Assembly (NCBI RefSeq): GCF_014748335.1
Contig: NZ_JAAVIY010000003.1
Location: 372,001-436,000, forward strand
Length of the DNA stretch: 64,000 nucleotides
Direction of reading: 5' to 3'
Origin: Flavobacterium selenitireducens
Lineage (GTDB): Bacteria > Bacteroidota > Bacteroidia > Flavobacteriales > Flavobacteriaceae
How positions within the stretch are numbered: the first letter of the stretch is position 1; each line of letters starts with the position of its first letter. Shown here piece after piece: positions 39,902-47,801 of the stretch. The notes beneath the pieces are model-generated. The model saw nothing but the letters and a program-made list of their open reading frames with translations. It was not told the origin of the DNA and searched no databases. Both the position numbers and the translations under genes were made by a program.

Positions 39902-40804
39902 TTGGACGCTCATTCGACTACTTTTTCGCTAAAATCTGTTTTTGTCGACTTTAAGGCTATCACGAAAGCCGGTTTGGCGATCAGCGTGCTTTTTTCTTCA
40001 ATCGCTGGCTATCTTTTGGGTTTTAGCGATACGCATCCGTTCAGTTGGGGCGTTTTGGCGATGCTGATGATAGGCGGATATTGCATGGTCGGGGCGTCGA
40101 ACGCGTTCAACCAGGTGATCGAGAAAGACCTCGACGCTTTGATGGATCGCACCAAGAATCGCCCGGTTCCGTCGGGCAGGATGTCGGTGGGAGTGGCTTT
40201 GACGATCGCTTTTACGCTTACCGCCATCGGATTAGTTTTGCTGTACATGATCAATGCGAAAACCGCTATGTTCGGCGCGATTTCGATATTTCTTTACACT
40301 TGTGTCTACACGCCGTTGAAGCCGGTCACGCCTTTGTCGGTTTTTGTCGGGGCTTTTCCCGGTGCGATTCCGTTCATGTTGGGATGGGTCGCTGCTACGG
40401 GAGAATTCGGGATAGAGGCCGGAACGTTGTTTTTGATACAGTTTTTCTGGCAGTTTCCTCACTTTTGGTCGATTGGATGGTTTTTGTTCGAAGATTATGA
40501 AAAAGGCGGATTTTACATGCTTCCCAACGGAAAACGCGACCAATCTACCGCAACCCAGACGATATTGTACACGATATGGCTTATCGTGGCGTCGCTCCTG
40601 CCGGCGTTGGGATACACAGGGCAATTTTACATTACGCCTGTATCGGCCGGAATAGTTTTGTTATTGGGACTGTGGATGCTGTTTTACGCCGCGAAGCTCT
40701 ACCGGTTGCGCACGGCAAAATCGGCGAAAGCCTTGATGCTTGCGAGCGTTTCCTATATTTCCCTGTTGCAGATCGTTTACATTGCAGATAAATTCTTGAG
40801 ATGA
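39902..40804 (+). CDS. ctaB: Protoheme IX farnesyltransferase (heme O synthase)
   Basis: This UbiA-family membrane enzyme attaches a farnesyl group to haem b to make haem O, the precursor of haem A used in the oxidase. The first Asp-rich motif is NAFNQVIEKDLDALMDRTKNRP and the second region is YTPLKPVTPLSVFVGAFPGAIP; seven to nine hydrophobic helices can be seen. I start it at TTG 39902 (300 residues, MDAHSTTFSLKSV): the frame is open upstream but that part contains the promoter and the long hairpin. It overlaps the next gene by 4 nt. Confidence 0.9.
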   Translation: MDAHSTTFSLKSVFVDFKAITKAGLAISVLFSSIAGYLLGFSDTHPFSWGVLAMLMIGGYCMVGASNAFNQVIEKDLDALMDRTKNRPVPSGRMSVGVALTIAFTLTAIGLVLLYMINAKTAMFGAISIFLYTCVYTPLKPVTPLSVFVGAFPGAIPFMLGWVAATGEFGIEAGTLFLIQFFWQFPHFWSIGWFLFEDYEKGGFYMLPNGKRDQSTATQTILYTIWLIVASLLPALGYTGQFYITPVSAGIVLLLGLWMLFYAAKLYRLRTAKSAKALMLASVSYISLLQIVYIADKFLR

Positions 40805-41394
40805 TGACAAAAGAAATCATGTCGGCCGAGGAGCATAAAGCCCGCACCGACCGTTCGTATAAATTGATCCTTTGGTTCGCCATGATCAGCATGACGATGA
40901 TGTTCGCCGGACTGACGAGCGCGTTCGTGGTAAGCAAAAGCCGAAAAGACTGGCTTCAGGATTTTGAAATGCCGAGTGCGTTTCTGGCTTCTACCGTGGT
41001 TATCCTGATGTGCAGCCTGATGATGTGGTTCGCCAAAAAGTCAATTAAACAAGATAAACATGGGGCTACAATGGGATTTTTAGTGGCGACTTTGCTGTTG
41101 GGAATTGCGTTCGTTTGGCTGCAGTTCGAAGGATTCGGGCAAGTGGTTTCCCAAGGCTATTTCTTTACAGGAAGCGCGAGCAACGTGACCACGACGTTTC
41201 TCTATGTCGTAGCCATGACGCACATGGCGCACCTCGCCGGAGGCATTATTTCGCTTTTGGTCATTATTTATAAGCATTTTAAACAAAAATACAACGCTTC
41301 TCAAACCCTTGGAATTGAACTAGGTGCGACATATTGGCATTTTCTCGATTTCCTGTGGATTTATTTGTTTTTATTTTTGACTTTCTTCAAATAA
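40801..41394 (+). CDS. Haem-copper oxidase subunit III, first copy
   Basis: A 197-residue subunit III-like protein with five hydrophobic segments, from YKLILWFAMISMTMMFAGLTSAFVV to YWHFLDFLWIYLFLFLTFF. The WHFLD-W motif is typical of the CoxC/CyoC family. It starts within the stop of ctaB (ATGA); an alternative start is MSAEEHK six codons later. It is smaller than the next gene, which is a second subunit III. Which of the two occupies the oxidase, or whether both do, cannot be decided from sequence. Confidence 0.88.
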   Translation: MMTKEIMSAEEHKARTDRSYKLILWFAMISMTMMFAGLTSAFVVSKSRKDWLQDFEMPSAFLASTVVILMCSLMMWFAKKSIKQDKHGATMGFLVATLLLGIAFVWLQFEGFGQVVSQGYFFTGSASNVTTTFLYVVAMTHMAHLAGGIISLLVIIYKHFKQKYNASQTLGIELGATYWHFLDFLWIYLFLFLTFFK

Positions 41395-41411
41395 AAAAAT
41401 GCTTAAATTTG
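41376..41411 (+). promoter_or_regulatory. Possible internal promoter before the second subunit III gene
   Basis: TAAATTTG at 41404-41411 matches TAnnTTTG and TTTG lies at 41376-41379, a 24-nt spacing, one longer than usual. It is 27 nt upstream of the next ATG. Confidence 0.4.
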
Positions 41412-41438
41412 GGAACTTTTTAACGGATAAAATTTAAT

Positions 41439-42461
41439 ATGGGAGCAACTGCTACTACTGAAACTAAGGTCTGGGGCGGCGGAAATGAGCCGATGGGCGC
41501 CAGTTACGGAAAGCTCATGATGTGGTTTTTCATCGTGTCCGATGCCTTGACGTTTTCGGGATTCCTTGCCGCTTACGGTTTTTCACGATTCAAATTCATC
41601 GAGACCTGGCCATTGCCGGATGAAGTGTTTACGCACTTTCCGTTCATGCACGGTGTCACGGCTCCGATGTATTACGTGGCGTTGATGACCTTTATCCTCA
41701 TCTTTTCGTCTGTAACCATGGTATTGGCTGTGGATGCGGGACATCAGATGAAGCAAAGAAAAGTAGCGTTTTACATGCTCCTGACGATTATCGGAGGTTT
41801 GATCTTCGTCGGATCCCAGGCATGGGAGTGGAAAAACTTCATCAAAGGCGAATACGGGGCGATCGAAACCAAAGGCGGTAGCTTGCTTCAGTTCGTGAAC
41901 GACAAAGGAGAGCGCGTCAAGCTCGACGATTTCGTTGTTCAGCTTCCTGAGGAAAGAGAAGTGCTCAAGCGCAGCAACGCGACTTGGTTCCAGAGCGAGG
42001 CCCAAACACCGGCGACGTATTCCGTTGCGGAAGTCCAGGCAGCGTTCAAGGCACATCCGGAACTTCGCGTACGCACCGAGAGAATCTATCAGGACACCGA
42101 GGCCGATCGCAAAGATGCCCGTCTCGAACAAGGCCTGAACAAGAAAAAACACAAAGAAGTCCTCAACCGCGAGGCTTCGCAAAAAATGATCGACAATTCG
42201 CATATCGTCGTTGAGGGAGCCAACCTTTACAGAAACGAGTACGGTAGCAAGTTATTCGCTGATTTCTTCTTCTTCATTACGGGATTCCACGGTTTCCACG
42301 TATTCTCGGGAGTCATCATCAACATCATTATTTTCTTCAACGTCCTTTTGGGAACTTACGAAAGAAGACGTTCGTATGAGATGGTAGAGAAAGTCGGTTT
42401 GTACTGGCACTTTGTGGATTTGGTTTGGGTATTCGTATTCACCTTCTTCTACCTTGTTTGA
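41439..42461 (+). CDS. Cytochrome c oxidase subunit III, second copy with soluble insertion
   Basis: A 340-residue subunit III. Helices begin at GKLMMWFFIVSDALTFSGFLAAYGF and end at GLYWHFVDLVWVFVFTFFYLV, and FHGFHVFSG carries the family's His and Gly pattern. Between the fourth and fifth hydrophobic parts (about residues 130-262) lies a highly charged soluble insertion (LQFVNDKGERVKLDDFVVQLPEEREVL, KKKHKEVLNREASQKMIDN) that ordinary subunit III lacks. Its role is unknown; it could dock ACIII or stabilise the supercomplex. The next gene is subunit IV. Confidence 0.9.
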   Translation: MGATATTETKVWGGGNEPMGASYGKLMMWFFIVSDALTFSGFLAAYGFSRFKFIETWPLPDEVFTHFPFMHGVTAPMYYVALMTFILIFSSVTMVLAVDAGHQMKQRKVAFYMLLTIIGGLIFVGSQAWEWKNFIKGEYGAIETKGGSLLQFVNDKGERVKLDDFVVQLPEEREVLKRSNATWFQSEAQTPATYSVAEVQAAFKAHPELRVRTERIYQDTEADRKDARLEQGLNKKKHKEVLNREASQKMIDNSHIVVEGANLYRNEYGSKLFADFFFFITGFHGFHVFSGVIINIIIFFNVLLGTYERRRSYEMVEKVGLYWHFVDLVWVFVFTFFYLV

Positions 42462-42512
42462 TCTTGAAGTTGAAAGGTTTAAAGTTTAAGGTTTAAAGTT
42501 AAAAAAAGCATC

Positions 42513-42872
42513 ATGGCACACGACGCACACGATAATTCAGCAAACATAAAAAGGATCTGGTCTGTATTCGCTTACATGTCCGTCATCACGATCGTCGAGG
42601 TGGCTTTGGGTATCATTAAGCCGGACGTTCTCCACTCGAATACCATTTTGGGAATGAACATCCTCAACTGGATCTTCATTATCCTTACGATCGTCAAAGC
42701 GTACTACATCGTTTGGGCGTTCATGCACATGGAACACGAAAAAGCCAGCCTTCGTTGGGCGGTTGTCTCTTCGGTGGCATTCCTTGTTTTGTACCTGGTT
42801 TTCATTCTTCTTGTAGAAGGCGATTATATTTATGGCGTTTTCGCGAATTCTACGATCAAGTGGAATTTTTAA
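42513..42872 (+). CDS. Cytochrome c oxidase subunit IV family protein
   Basis: A 119-residue small membrane protein with three hydrophobic helices (about 12-34, 44-65, 78-100) and the motif IVKAYYIVWAFMHMEHEKASLRW typical of CyoD/CoxD-like subunit IV. It follows both subunit III genes and ends the first part of this cluster, before a terminator. A His at the start (AHDAHDN) echoes the His-rich ends of other subunits here. Confidence 0.87.
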   Translation: MAHDAHDNSANIKRIWSVFAYMSVITIVEVALGIIKPDVLHSNTILGMNILNWIFIILTIVKAYYIVWAFMHMEHEKASLRWAVVSSVAFLVLYLVFILLVEGDYIYGVFANSTIKWNF

Positions 42873-42900
42873 CAGAAGGCTAAAATATTAATTCATGGAA

Positions 42901-42928
42901 AAGGGCGGTTTTTAGACCGCCTTTTTTT
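42901..42928 (+). terminator. Terminator after oxidase subunit IV
   Basis: GGCGGT (42904-42909) pairs with ACCGCC (42916-42921), followed by seven Ts. The last T overlaps the -7 element of the next gene. Confidence 0.8.
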
Positions 42929-42935
42929 ATTTTTG
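42928..42935 (+). promoter_or_regulatory. -7 element of the SCO-DUF420 genes
   Basis: TATTTTTG fits TAnnTTTG and lies directly on the T tract of the terminator, so one transcript ends and the next begins here. The ATG at 42949 or 42961 follows. Confidence 0.5.
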
Positions 42936-42948
42936 TACCCGCTAATAC

Positions 42949-43605
42949 ATGCGATATACGATGAAAAAAACGATTGTCCTACTACTGCTTTTCGTCGTTC
43001 CCATTGTCGCTTATCTCTTCTTCGCATCGGGTGTTCACAGTTTCACGAGTTTGCCTGTAATTACGCCTCAGGTTCCCGAATTCGGGGCATGGGAGTCGCT
43101 TGATAAAAAGGAAGTAAAACTCGAGGGCAGGATTACAGTTTTAGGCTTCGGCGGATTCGACATCGTAAAAAACCGCGGCAATATTTTCAATCTCAACCAG
43201 AAGGTTTTCGAGCGTTATCACGGGTTTGAAGATCTGCAATTCGTTTACGTGTGTCCGATGGGAACCGAAAAAGAAGTCCAGGCGATCTATGACAAATGTG
43301 CCGAAATTACCGACATGTCGACCTGGAAGTTCGTTTTTGCCAAACCGGAGGATATCATGGCATTTCACTCGGGATTGAAAGTAAAGTCCGGACTCAACAA
43401 AGACTTTGGCACGTCTGACGTTTACCTGATCGACAAAAAACGCCAACTGCGCGGACGCAACGACGGGGAAGAATTCATCGACGGTTACGACACCTTCCAT
43501 CCGTCTGAAATCAGCAATAAATTCCTCGACGATTTCAAGGTGTTGCTTTACGAATACAAATCGGCGTTCAAGCGCAACAACAACGCCACGAAAAGACAAA
43601 TCTGA
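42949..43605 (+). CDS. SCO-like membrane protein lacking the copper motif
   Basis: A 218-residue protein with an N-terminal anchor (KKTIVLLLLFVVPIVAYLFFA); MKKT at 42961 is an alternative start. The overall fold resembles SCO/thioredoxin (GRITVLGFGGFDIV, LQFVYVCPMGTEKEVQAIYD, TSDVYLIDKKRQLRGR). At the place where SCO proteins have FFFTxCPxxCP it has GFGGFDIVKNRG, with no cysteines. It therefore cannot bind copper in the classic manner. It overlaps a canonical SCO by one base and may act as its partner or a chaperone. Confidence 0.72.
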   Translation: MRYTMKKTIVLLLLFVVPIVAYLFFASGVHSFTSLPVITPQVPEFGAWESLDKKEVKLEGRITVLGFGGFDIVKNRGNIFNLNQKVFERYHGFEDLQFVYVCPMGTEKEVQAIYDKCAEITDMSTWKFVFAKPEDIMAFHSGLKVKSGLNKDFGTSDVYLIDKKRQLRGRNDGEEFIDGYDTFHPSEISNKFLDDFKVLLYEYKSAFKRNNNATKRQI

Positions 43606-44291
43606 TGAAAAACAAAACGTATATCTGGGTCGCGCTCGTGGTCCTGGTCTTTGGGATCATCTTTATTCCAAATATCGTCGAAAGGGTAAAAAGAGGCGAC
43701 GTTGTCCGCGGGCGCGATCTCGACAAAGTGAGCAACAACGTGACCGGAGAAGGGGAGTTGTATACGTTGGCCAAAGCGCCGCAATTCGAGCTGACCAACC
43801 AAGATGGAAAAAAAATCAGCAATAAAGATTACGACGGCAAAGTGTACGTGCTCGAATTCTTTTTTTCCACCTGCCCAACGATTTGCCCGAAGATGAACCA
43901 GAACATGCTCGAGCTCCAGAAGAAATTTTACGGTAACCCGAACTTCGGGCTCGCTTCGATAACGATCAATCCGGAACACGACACGCCGAAGGTCTTAAAG
44001 GAGCATGCCGATGCTTTGGGCGTCACGTCGTCGAATTGGCACATGCTTACGGGCGACCGTAATTATATTTTCGATATCGCCAACAAAGGTTATAACTTGT
44101 ATGCGGGTAAAAATGCGAACGCTGACGGTGGTTTTGAACACTCGGGAATGTTCGCGTTGATTGACAAGAAAGGCAATATCCGGTGCAGGATGGACGCTTA
44201 CGGAAACCCGACAGCCTATTACGACGGCATCGAAAAAGAAGGCGTTGAAGCCATTATGCAGGACATCCAGATCTTACTAAAAGAAAAATGA
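43605..44291 (+). CDS. SCO1/SenC family copper chaperone
   Basis: A 228-residue membrane-anchored thioredoxin-fold protein that delivers copper to the CuA centre of oxidase subunit II. The copper motif FFFSTCPTICPKM has Cys90 and Cys94, and the third ligand is the His in FEHSGMF. The anchor is YIWVALVVLVFGIIFIPNI. Its position directly behind oxidase genes fits the role. It overlaps DUF420 by 4 nt. Confidence 0.93.
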   Translation: MKNKTYIWVALVVLVFGIIFIPNIVERVKRGDVVRGRDLDKVSNNVTGEGELYTLAKAPQFELTNQDGKKISNKDYDGKVYVLEFFFSTCPTICPKMNQNMLELQKKFYGNPNFGLASITINPEHDTPKVLKEHADALGVTSSNWHMLTGDRNYIFDIANKGYNLYAGKNANADGGFEHSGMFALIDKKGNIRCRMDAYGNPTAYYDGIEKEGVEAIMQDIQILLKEK

Positions 44292-44878
44292 TCGAAGAAA
44301 ATTCAGTTTCGCTGGAAAAGCGTATGAGCAAACTCATTATTGCCGTCTCAATCGTGATACCGGTTGTCGTCGCGGCACTTTTTTTTGTAAAACTCAGGGA
44401 TTTCGGGTTTGACGTAAAGCCGCTCACCTTTCTTCCGCCGATTTATGCCACGATAAACGGATTGACCGCCGTGGTGCTCGTCGTCGCGGTAATGGCCGTC
44501 AGGCGCGGGAATCGCAAGCTGCACGAACGGCTGATGAAATTCGCGATCGGATTGTCGTTGTCGTTCCTGGTGATGTACGTCGCCTACCACATGACCTCCG
44601 AAAGCACGCGTTTTGGCGACGTCGATCACGACGGACAGCTCAGTGTTGAAGAAATCGCGTCCGTCGGGAAAATGCGGCTCGTGTACTTTTTTATCCTCGT
44701 AACGCATATTTTGCTGTCGATCGCGATCATTCCGATGGTGCTTTTTACGTATGTGAGAGCGCTTTCCGAAAGGTTTGACAAGCATCGCAAACTGGGTAGG
44801 ATCACGTACCCGATCTGGTTGTACGTCGCCGTTACGGGAGTTGTAGTATATTTAATGATTTCGCCTTATTATGCGTAA
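44288..44878 (+). CDS. DUF420 membrane protein with EF-hand loop
   Basis: A 196-residue protein of DUF420, the family of CtaM, which is needed for oxidase assembly in some bacteria. Five hydrophobic segments are visible (about 15-34, 46-64, 77-97, 133-158, 172-192). Between the third and fourth is the 12-residue loop DVDHDGQLSVEE (111-122), which matches the calcium-binding EF-hand pattern D-x-D-x-D-G-x-[ILV]-[SD]-x2-E exactly. This is not part of the usual description of DUF420. It overlaps the next gene by 8 nt. Confidence 0.82.
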   Translation: MIEENSVSLEKRMSKLIIAVSIVIPVVVAALFFVKLRDFGFDVKPLTFLPPIYATINGLTAVVLVVAVMAVRRGNRKLHERLMKFAIGLSLSFLVMYVAYHMTSESTRFGDVDHDGQLSVEEIASVGKMRLVYFFILVTHILLSIAIIPMVLFTYVRALSERFDKHRKLGRITYPIWLYVAVTGVVVYLMISPYYA

Positions 44879-45101
44879 GTCCACCTTTATCGCCTCGGTT
44901 TTCGTCTTCGCCTTATTGCTGATGCCGGCTTTGGCAGAAGCCCAATGTGCGATGTGCCGCGCCGTGCTACAGAATTCCGATGAATCCGAACAGGCAGAAG
45001 CGGTCAACAATGGCATCATATATCTAATGGCCATCCCGTACGTGCTCGTTGGCGTGCTCGGTTTTTTCGTTTACCGACTGTACCGCAAACGCACGGCTTA
45101 A
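44871..45101 (+). CDS. Small secreted or membrane protein with Cys pair
   Basis: A 76-residue protein: signal sequence (FIASVFVFALLLMPALAEA), then QCAMCRAVLQ with Cys26 and Cys29, and a C-terminal membrane helix (IPYVLVGVLGFFVYRL) with a basic tail. I do not recognise a characterised family, although small proteins of this shape follow DUF420 in related genomes, as I recall. The Cys pair right after the signal cleavage site could bind copper or haem. It would be the last gene of the SCO operon. Confidence 0.72.
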   Translation: MRKSTFIASVFVFALLLMPALAEAQCAMCRAVLQNSDESEQAEAVNNGIIYLMAIPYVLVGVLGFFVYRLYRKRTA

Positions 45102-45550
45102 AACGTCCAGCAGTAGTATTTTCCTGAAAATTTTCGGATGGAAACCAATGCGTAAATGCAGTGGGAGTTTTCCTTTTTGAGCGATGTCAGCGCATTCGAA
45201 AGGCAATGGGAGCCGACACTCGTTGTATACGGCTTGAGTTGGTAGCGGAATTTCCAATCGAAAATTTTGCTTTCCTGCGATGTTTCCTCGAAGTCCGATC
45301 TGACGATGCGGGATAGCCACGGCATCATTTCGTCTACGTTGTCGAATGCCACGGCAGTTGTTTCTTTCATTCGGAAGCGTTTGTCTTCCAATGGGTCACA
45401 TGGTTCCATATCGACAAGATACGATGCGATTTCAATCAGGATTTCTTCTGTCGGATGCACGAAACTCAACCCTTGGTCGAACCGCAAGTCTTTCCACAAA
45501 TGGAAGTCACGCGTTTTGAAATAGGTTTTTATCTTGTGCTGCAACTTCAT
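45098..45550 (-). CDS. Hypothetical protein
   Basis: A 150-residue protein without signal or membrane segments; I do not recognise it. It is rich in aromatic and charged residues (DFHLWKDLRFDQGLSFVHPTEEILIEIASYLVDMEPCDPLEDKRF), with a C-terminal CIYALVSIRKFSGKYYCWTF. It overlaps the convergent gene by 4 nt at its end and the DUF4403 gene by 4 nt at its start, so it is probably co-transcribed with the latter. Function unknown. Confidence 0.65.
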   Translation of the reverse strand: MKLQHKIKTYFKTRDFHLWKDLRFDQGLSFVHPTEEILIEIASYLVDMEPCDPLEDKRFRMKETTAVAFDNVDEMMPWLSRIVRSDFEETSQESKIFDWKFRYQLKPYTTSVGSHCLSNALTSLKKENSHCIYALVSIRKFSGKYYCWTF

Positions 45551-46941
45551 TTAAGCCCGTCGATTTTTACGTCTAATTTTCCGTTTACCGTAACGAAGGC
45601 GATGATGGCCTGATTCGTTAGCTGTATCTTCCCAAAGTTGATGTCACCCACCGATCCGTTTACGAAAACGCCTGGCATAGGGGAATAATTACTCAGGTAA
45701 GGCATCATGTTTTTGCGGCCTTCCTCGAGATTCGGTTTGATAGAATAACGACAGCTTTCCTGCATTTTTTTGAGGATGTATCCGTTCATAAGCCAATTGG
45801 CGGTGCGCATCAATTTGCTTTTTGTGTCGAGAACGTAATCGAGTTGGTCAAAATAAATTTCCTGTGTTTTGGAATTGTATTGGGGAAAACCGGCGAGGTA
45901 AATCGTTCCGTTGAGGCTTCCGGTCATGTCGAGGGCGATGATCATCTTCCCGGACTTGTGCCAGATGTTGACCTTATTGACCTTGACCTTCTTGCTCCCG
46001 TCTCCGTATTCCTGGCCTGCGAAGTTTTGCGACATGATACGCGAGGCATCGGCATATGTCGAAACGGCGGCGATGTTGGCCGTGAAGTGATCGGGCATTT
46101 TGGAAACCGGTTTGAGCACGATCTTGTTGCGGTCGAACTTTGCTTCCGGCTTTTTCCCGACGAAGGTTTCCATTGTGCATTTGAGCCCCATTTCCAATTC
46201 GATGACATCTTTTTGGAGTTTGGCCTCGGTTGAGTAAATTTCGGTCGGAACCGTTCGCAACCAGCTTTCGTAGGCTTCACTCATCTGTATCGGTGCTGAG
46301 AGTTTTTCCAACGCATCTAAAACCTGCGGCTTGAAATCCATTGATTTTTCGATGGCGTCGTCGATTGCCTTTTCCATCTTGTATCCGTAGAGTTTTATCG
46401 CAGGATTTACGACGTAGGTAATCGGAACCTGTTTTCCCATGACCGTCGTGGTCGGGCTTTCGCTCCAGTCGATGCTTTTGAGTTCGGTCTTCGTGGCCAG
46501 TTTCCAGTTCGTGAGCCCGACATTGCTCAACAGCGTGACTCTTCCGTTCAGGTTGAATTCCCTTACGGATGTCAGGTCGACGCCCAACGATTTTGTCCCG
46601 ATGCGGTATTTGACATTGACCTTCAGCGGAAGTACGGTTTTGATGCGACCGTTTTCATTCGAGAGTGCGATCGGGCCTTGTTTCCACACCTGCATCTGCA
46701 AATCATCATCTTCGATATTCTTGTCCTCGTAAATCAGACCTGTTAAATATTTATTGGTCTGATTTTCAATGTCTTTTAGTTTTATCTTTACGGGTAAATC
46801 GATAAATGAAGGCGCCGTTTCGTACATAAGCGGCGTCGCATTGTCCGGATCGGGTCGCAACGCGTCTATTTTTTGTGTTGACGAACAGCTGCTTAGCAAA
46901 AGCGCGCCGATGGAAGCCAGGACAATGTTTTTGGAAGTCAT
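45547..46941 (-). CDS. DUF4403 family lipoprotein
   Basis: A 464-residue protein beginning MTSKNIVLASIGALLLSSCSS, a lipoprotein signal with Cys19 by my count; an in-frame ATG nine codons upstream overlaps the -7 element and is less likely. The body matches DUF4403: ALRPDPDNATPLMYETAPSFIDLPVKI at the start and the final KLDVKIDGLK, with repeated beta strands. The function of the family is unknown; it may form a lipid-binding TULIP-like fold, but that is a guess. It is the first gene of a minus-strand pair. Confidence 0.82.
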   Translation of the reverse strand: MTSKNIVLASIGALLLSSCSSTQKIDALRPDPDNATPLMYETAPSFIDLPVKIKLKDIENQTNKYLTGLIYEDKNIEDDDLQMQVWKQGPIALSNENGRIKTVLPLKVNVKYRIGTKSLGVDLTSVREFNLNGRVTLLSNVGLTNWKLATKTELKSIDWSESPTTTVMGKQVPITYVVNPAIKLYGYKMEKAIDDAIEKSMDFKPQVLDALEKLSAPIQMSEAYESWLRTVPTEIYSTEAKLQKDVIELEMGLKCTMETFVGKKPEAKFDRNKIVLKPVSKMPDHFTANIAAVSTYADASRIMSQNFAGQEYGDGSKKVKVNKVNIWHKSGKMIIALDMTGSLNGTIYLAGFPQYNSKTQEIYFDQLDYVLDTKSKLMRTANWLMNGYILKKMQESCRYSIKPNLEEGRKNMMPYLSNYSPMPGVFVNGSVGDINFGKIQLTNQAIIAFVTVNGKLDVKIDGLK

Positions 46942-46956
46942 TTCGTATCTTTTTGA

Positions 46957-46964
46957 CAAATGTA
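46957..46964 (-). promoter_or_regulatory. -7 element of the DUF4403 gene
   Basis: On the minus strand TACATTTG fits TAnnTTTG, 15 nt upstream of the chosen start codon. Confidence 0.5.
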
Positions 46965-47099
46965 ACAAATAGCATTTTTGGCTGTAACATTTCAGGCGTC
47001 GCGAAGTCTTATATTTTGTGACGGGATTCTTAAAATTCTGTTATCGTCATCATCATCAATCAACGAATTCGATAGAATTGCATCACCAAACAGACTGCC

Positions 47100-47801
47100 A
47101 TGATCGAAATTAAAGATCTCCACAAATCTTACAAGACGGGGAATACGAACCTTCATGTTTTGAAGGGAATCAATTTTAACGTCAAAGAAGGGGAACTCGT
47201 GGCCATAATGGGTTCGTCCGGTTCGGGCAAATCCACGTTGCTCAACATTCTCGGGATCCTCGACGAAGCCGATTCCGGAAGTTACACGCTAGACAATGTT
47301 CCAATCAAGAAACTCAACGAAACCATCGCATCGCGCTACCGCAACCAATTCCTCGGTTTCGTTTTCCAGTCGTTCAACCTGATCAATTACAAATCGGCAC
47401 TTGACAATGTTGCGATGCCTTTGTATTATCAGGGTATAAAACGCAAGGAACGCAACGAGATTGCGATGAGTTACCTCGAAAAGGTCGGATTGGCTTCCCA
47501 TGCCCATCACTTGCCCAATGAAATGTCGGGAGGCCAGAAACAGCGGGTCGCAATTGCGCGTGCACTTGCCTCTCATCCGAAAGTGTTGCTTGCCGACGAA
47601 CCGACCGGGGCGCTCGACACCAAAACGTCCTATGAGGTTATGGAACTCATCCAGGGAATAAACGACGAAGGCAAGACCATCCTCATCGTCACGCATGAAC
47701 CCGACATTGCCGCCATGTGCAAGCGAAACGTAGTCCTCAAAGACGGGCTTATCATTGACGATATCACCGTTACACAGCAAAGGGCGAACGCATATGTTTA
47801 A
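47100..47801 (+). CDS. ABC transporter ATP-binding protein (MacB/LolD type)
   Basis: A 233-residue ATPase with Walker A GSSGSGKST (38-46), Q loop FVFQSFNLIN, signature SGGQKQRVAIARAL from 143 and Walker B LLADEPTGALD from about 163. It belongs to the group that energises MacB-type efflux or lipoprotein release. With the two following permeases, an adaptor and TolC it should form a tripartite exporter spanning both membranes. It overlaps the first permease by 8 nt. Confidence 0.95.
   Translation: MIEIKDLHKSYKTGNTNLHVLKGINFNVKEGELVAIMGSSGSGKSTLLNILGILDEADSGSYTLDNVPIKKLNETIASRYRNQFLGFVFQSFNLINYKSALDNVAMPLYYQGIKRKERNEIAMSYLEKVGLASHAHHLPNEMSGGQKQRVAIARALASHPKVLLADEPTGALDTKTSYEVMELIQGINDEGKTILIVTHEPDIAAMCKRNVVLKDGLIIDDITVTQQRANAYV

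Noticed and set aside
42470-42506. GGTTTAAAGTT direct repeats before the subunit IV gene
   Set aside because: Two to three AT-rich copies of 11 nt are probably low-complexity leader sequence; no dyad or promoter match was seen.
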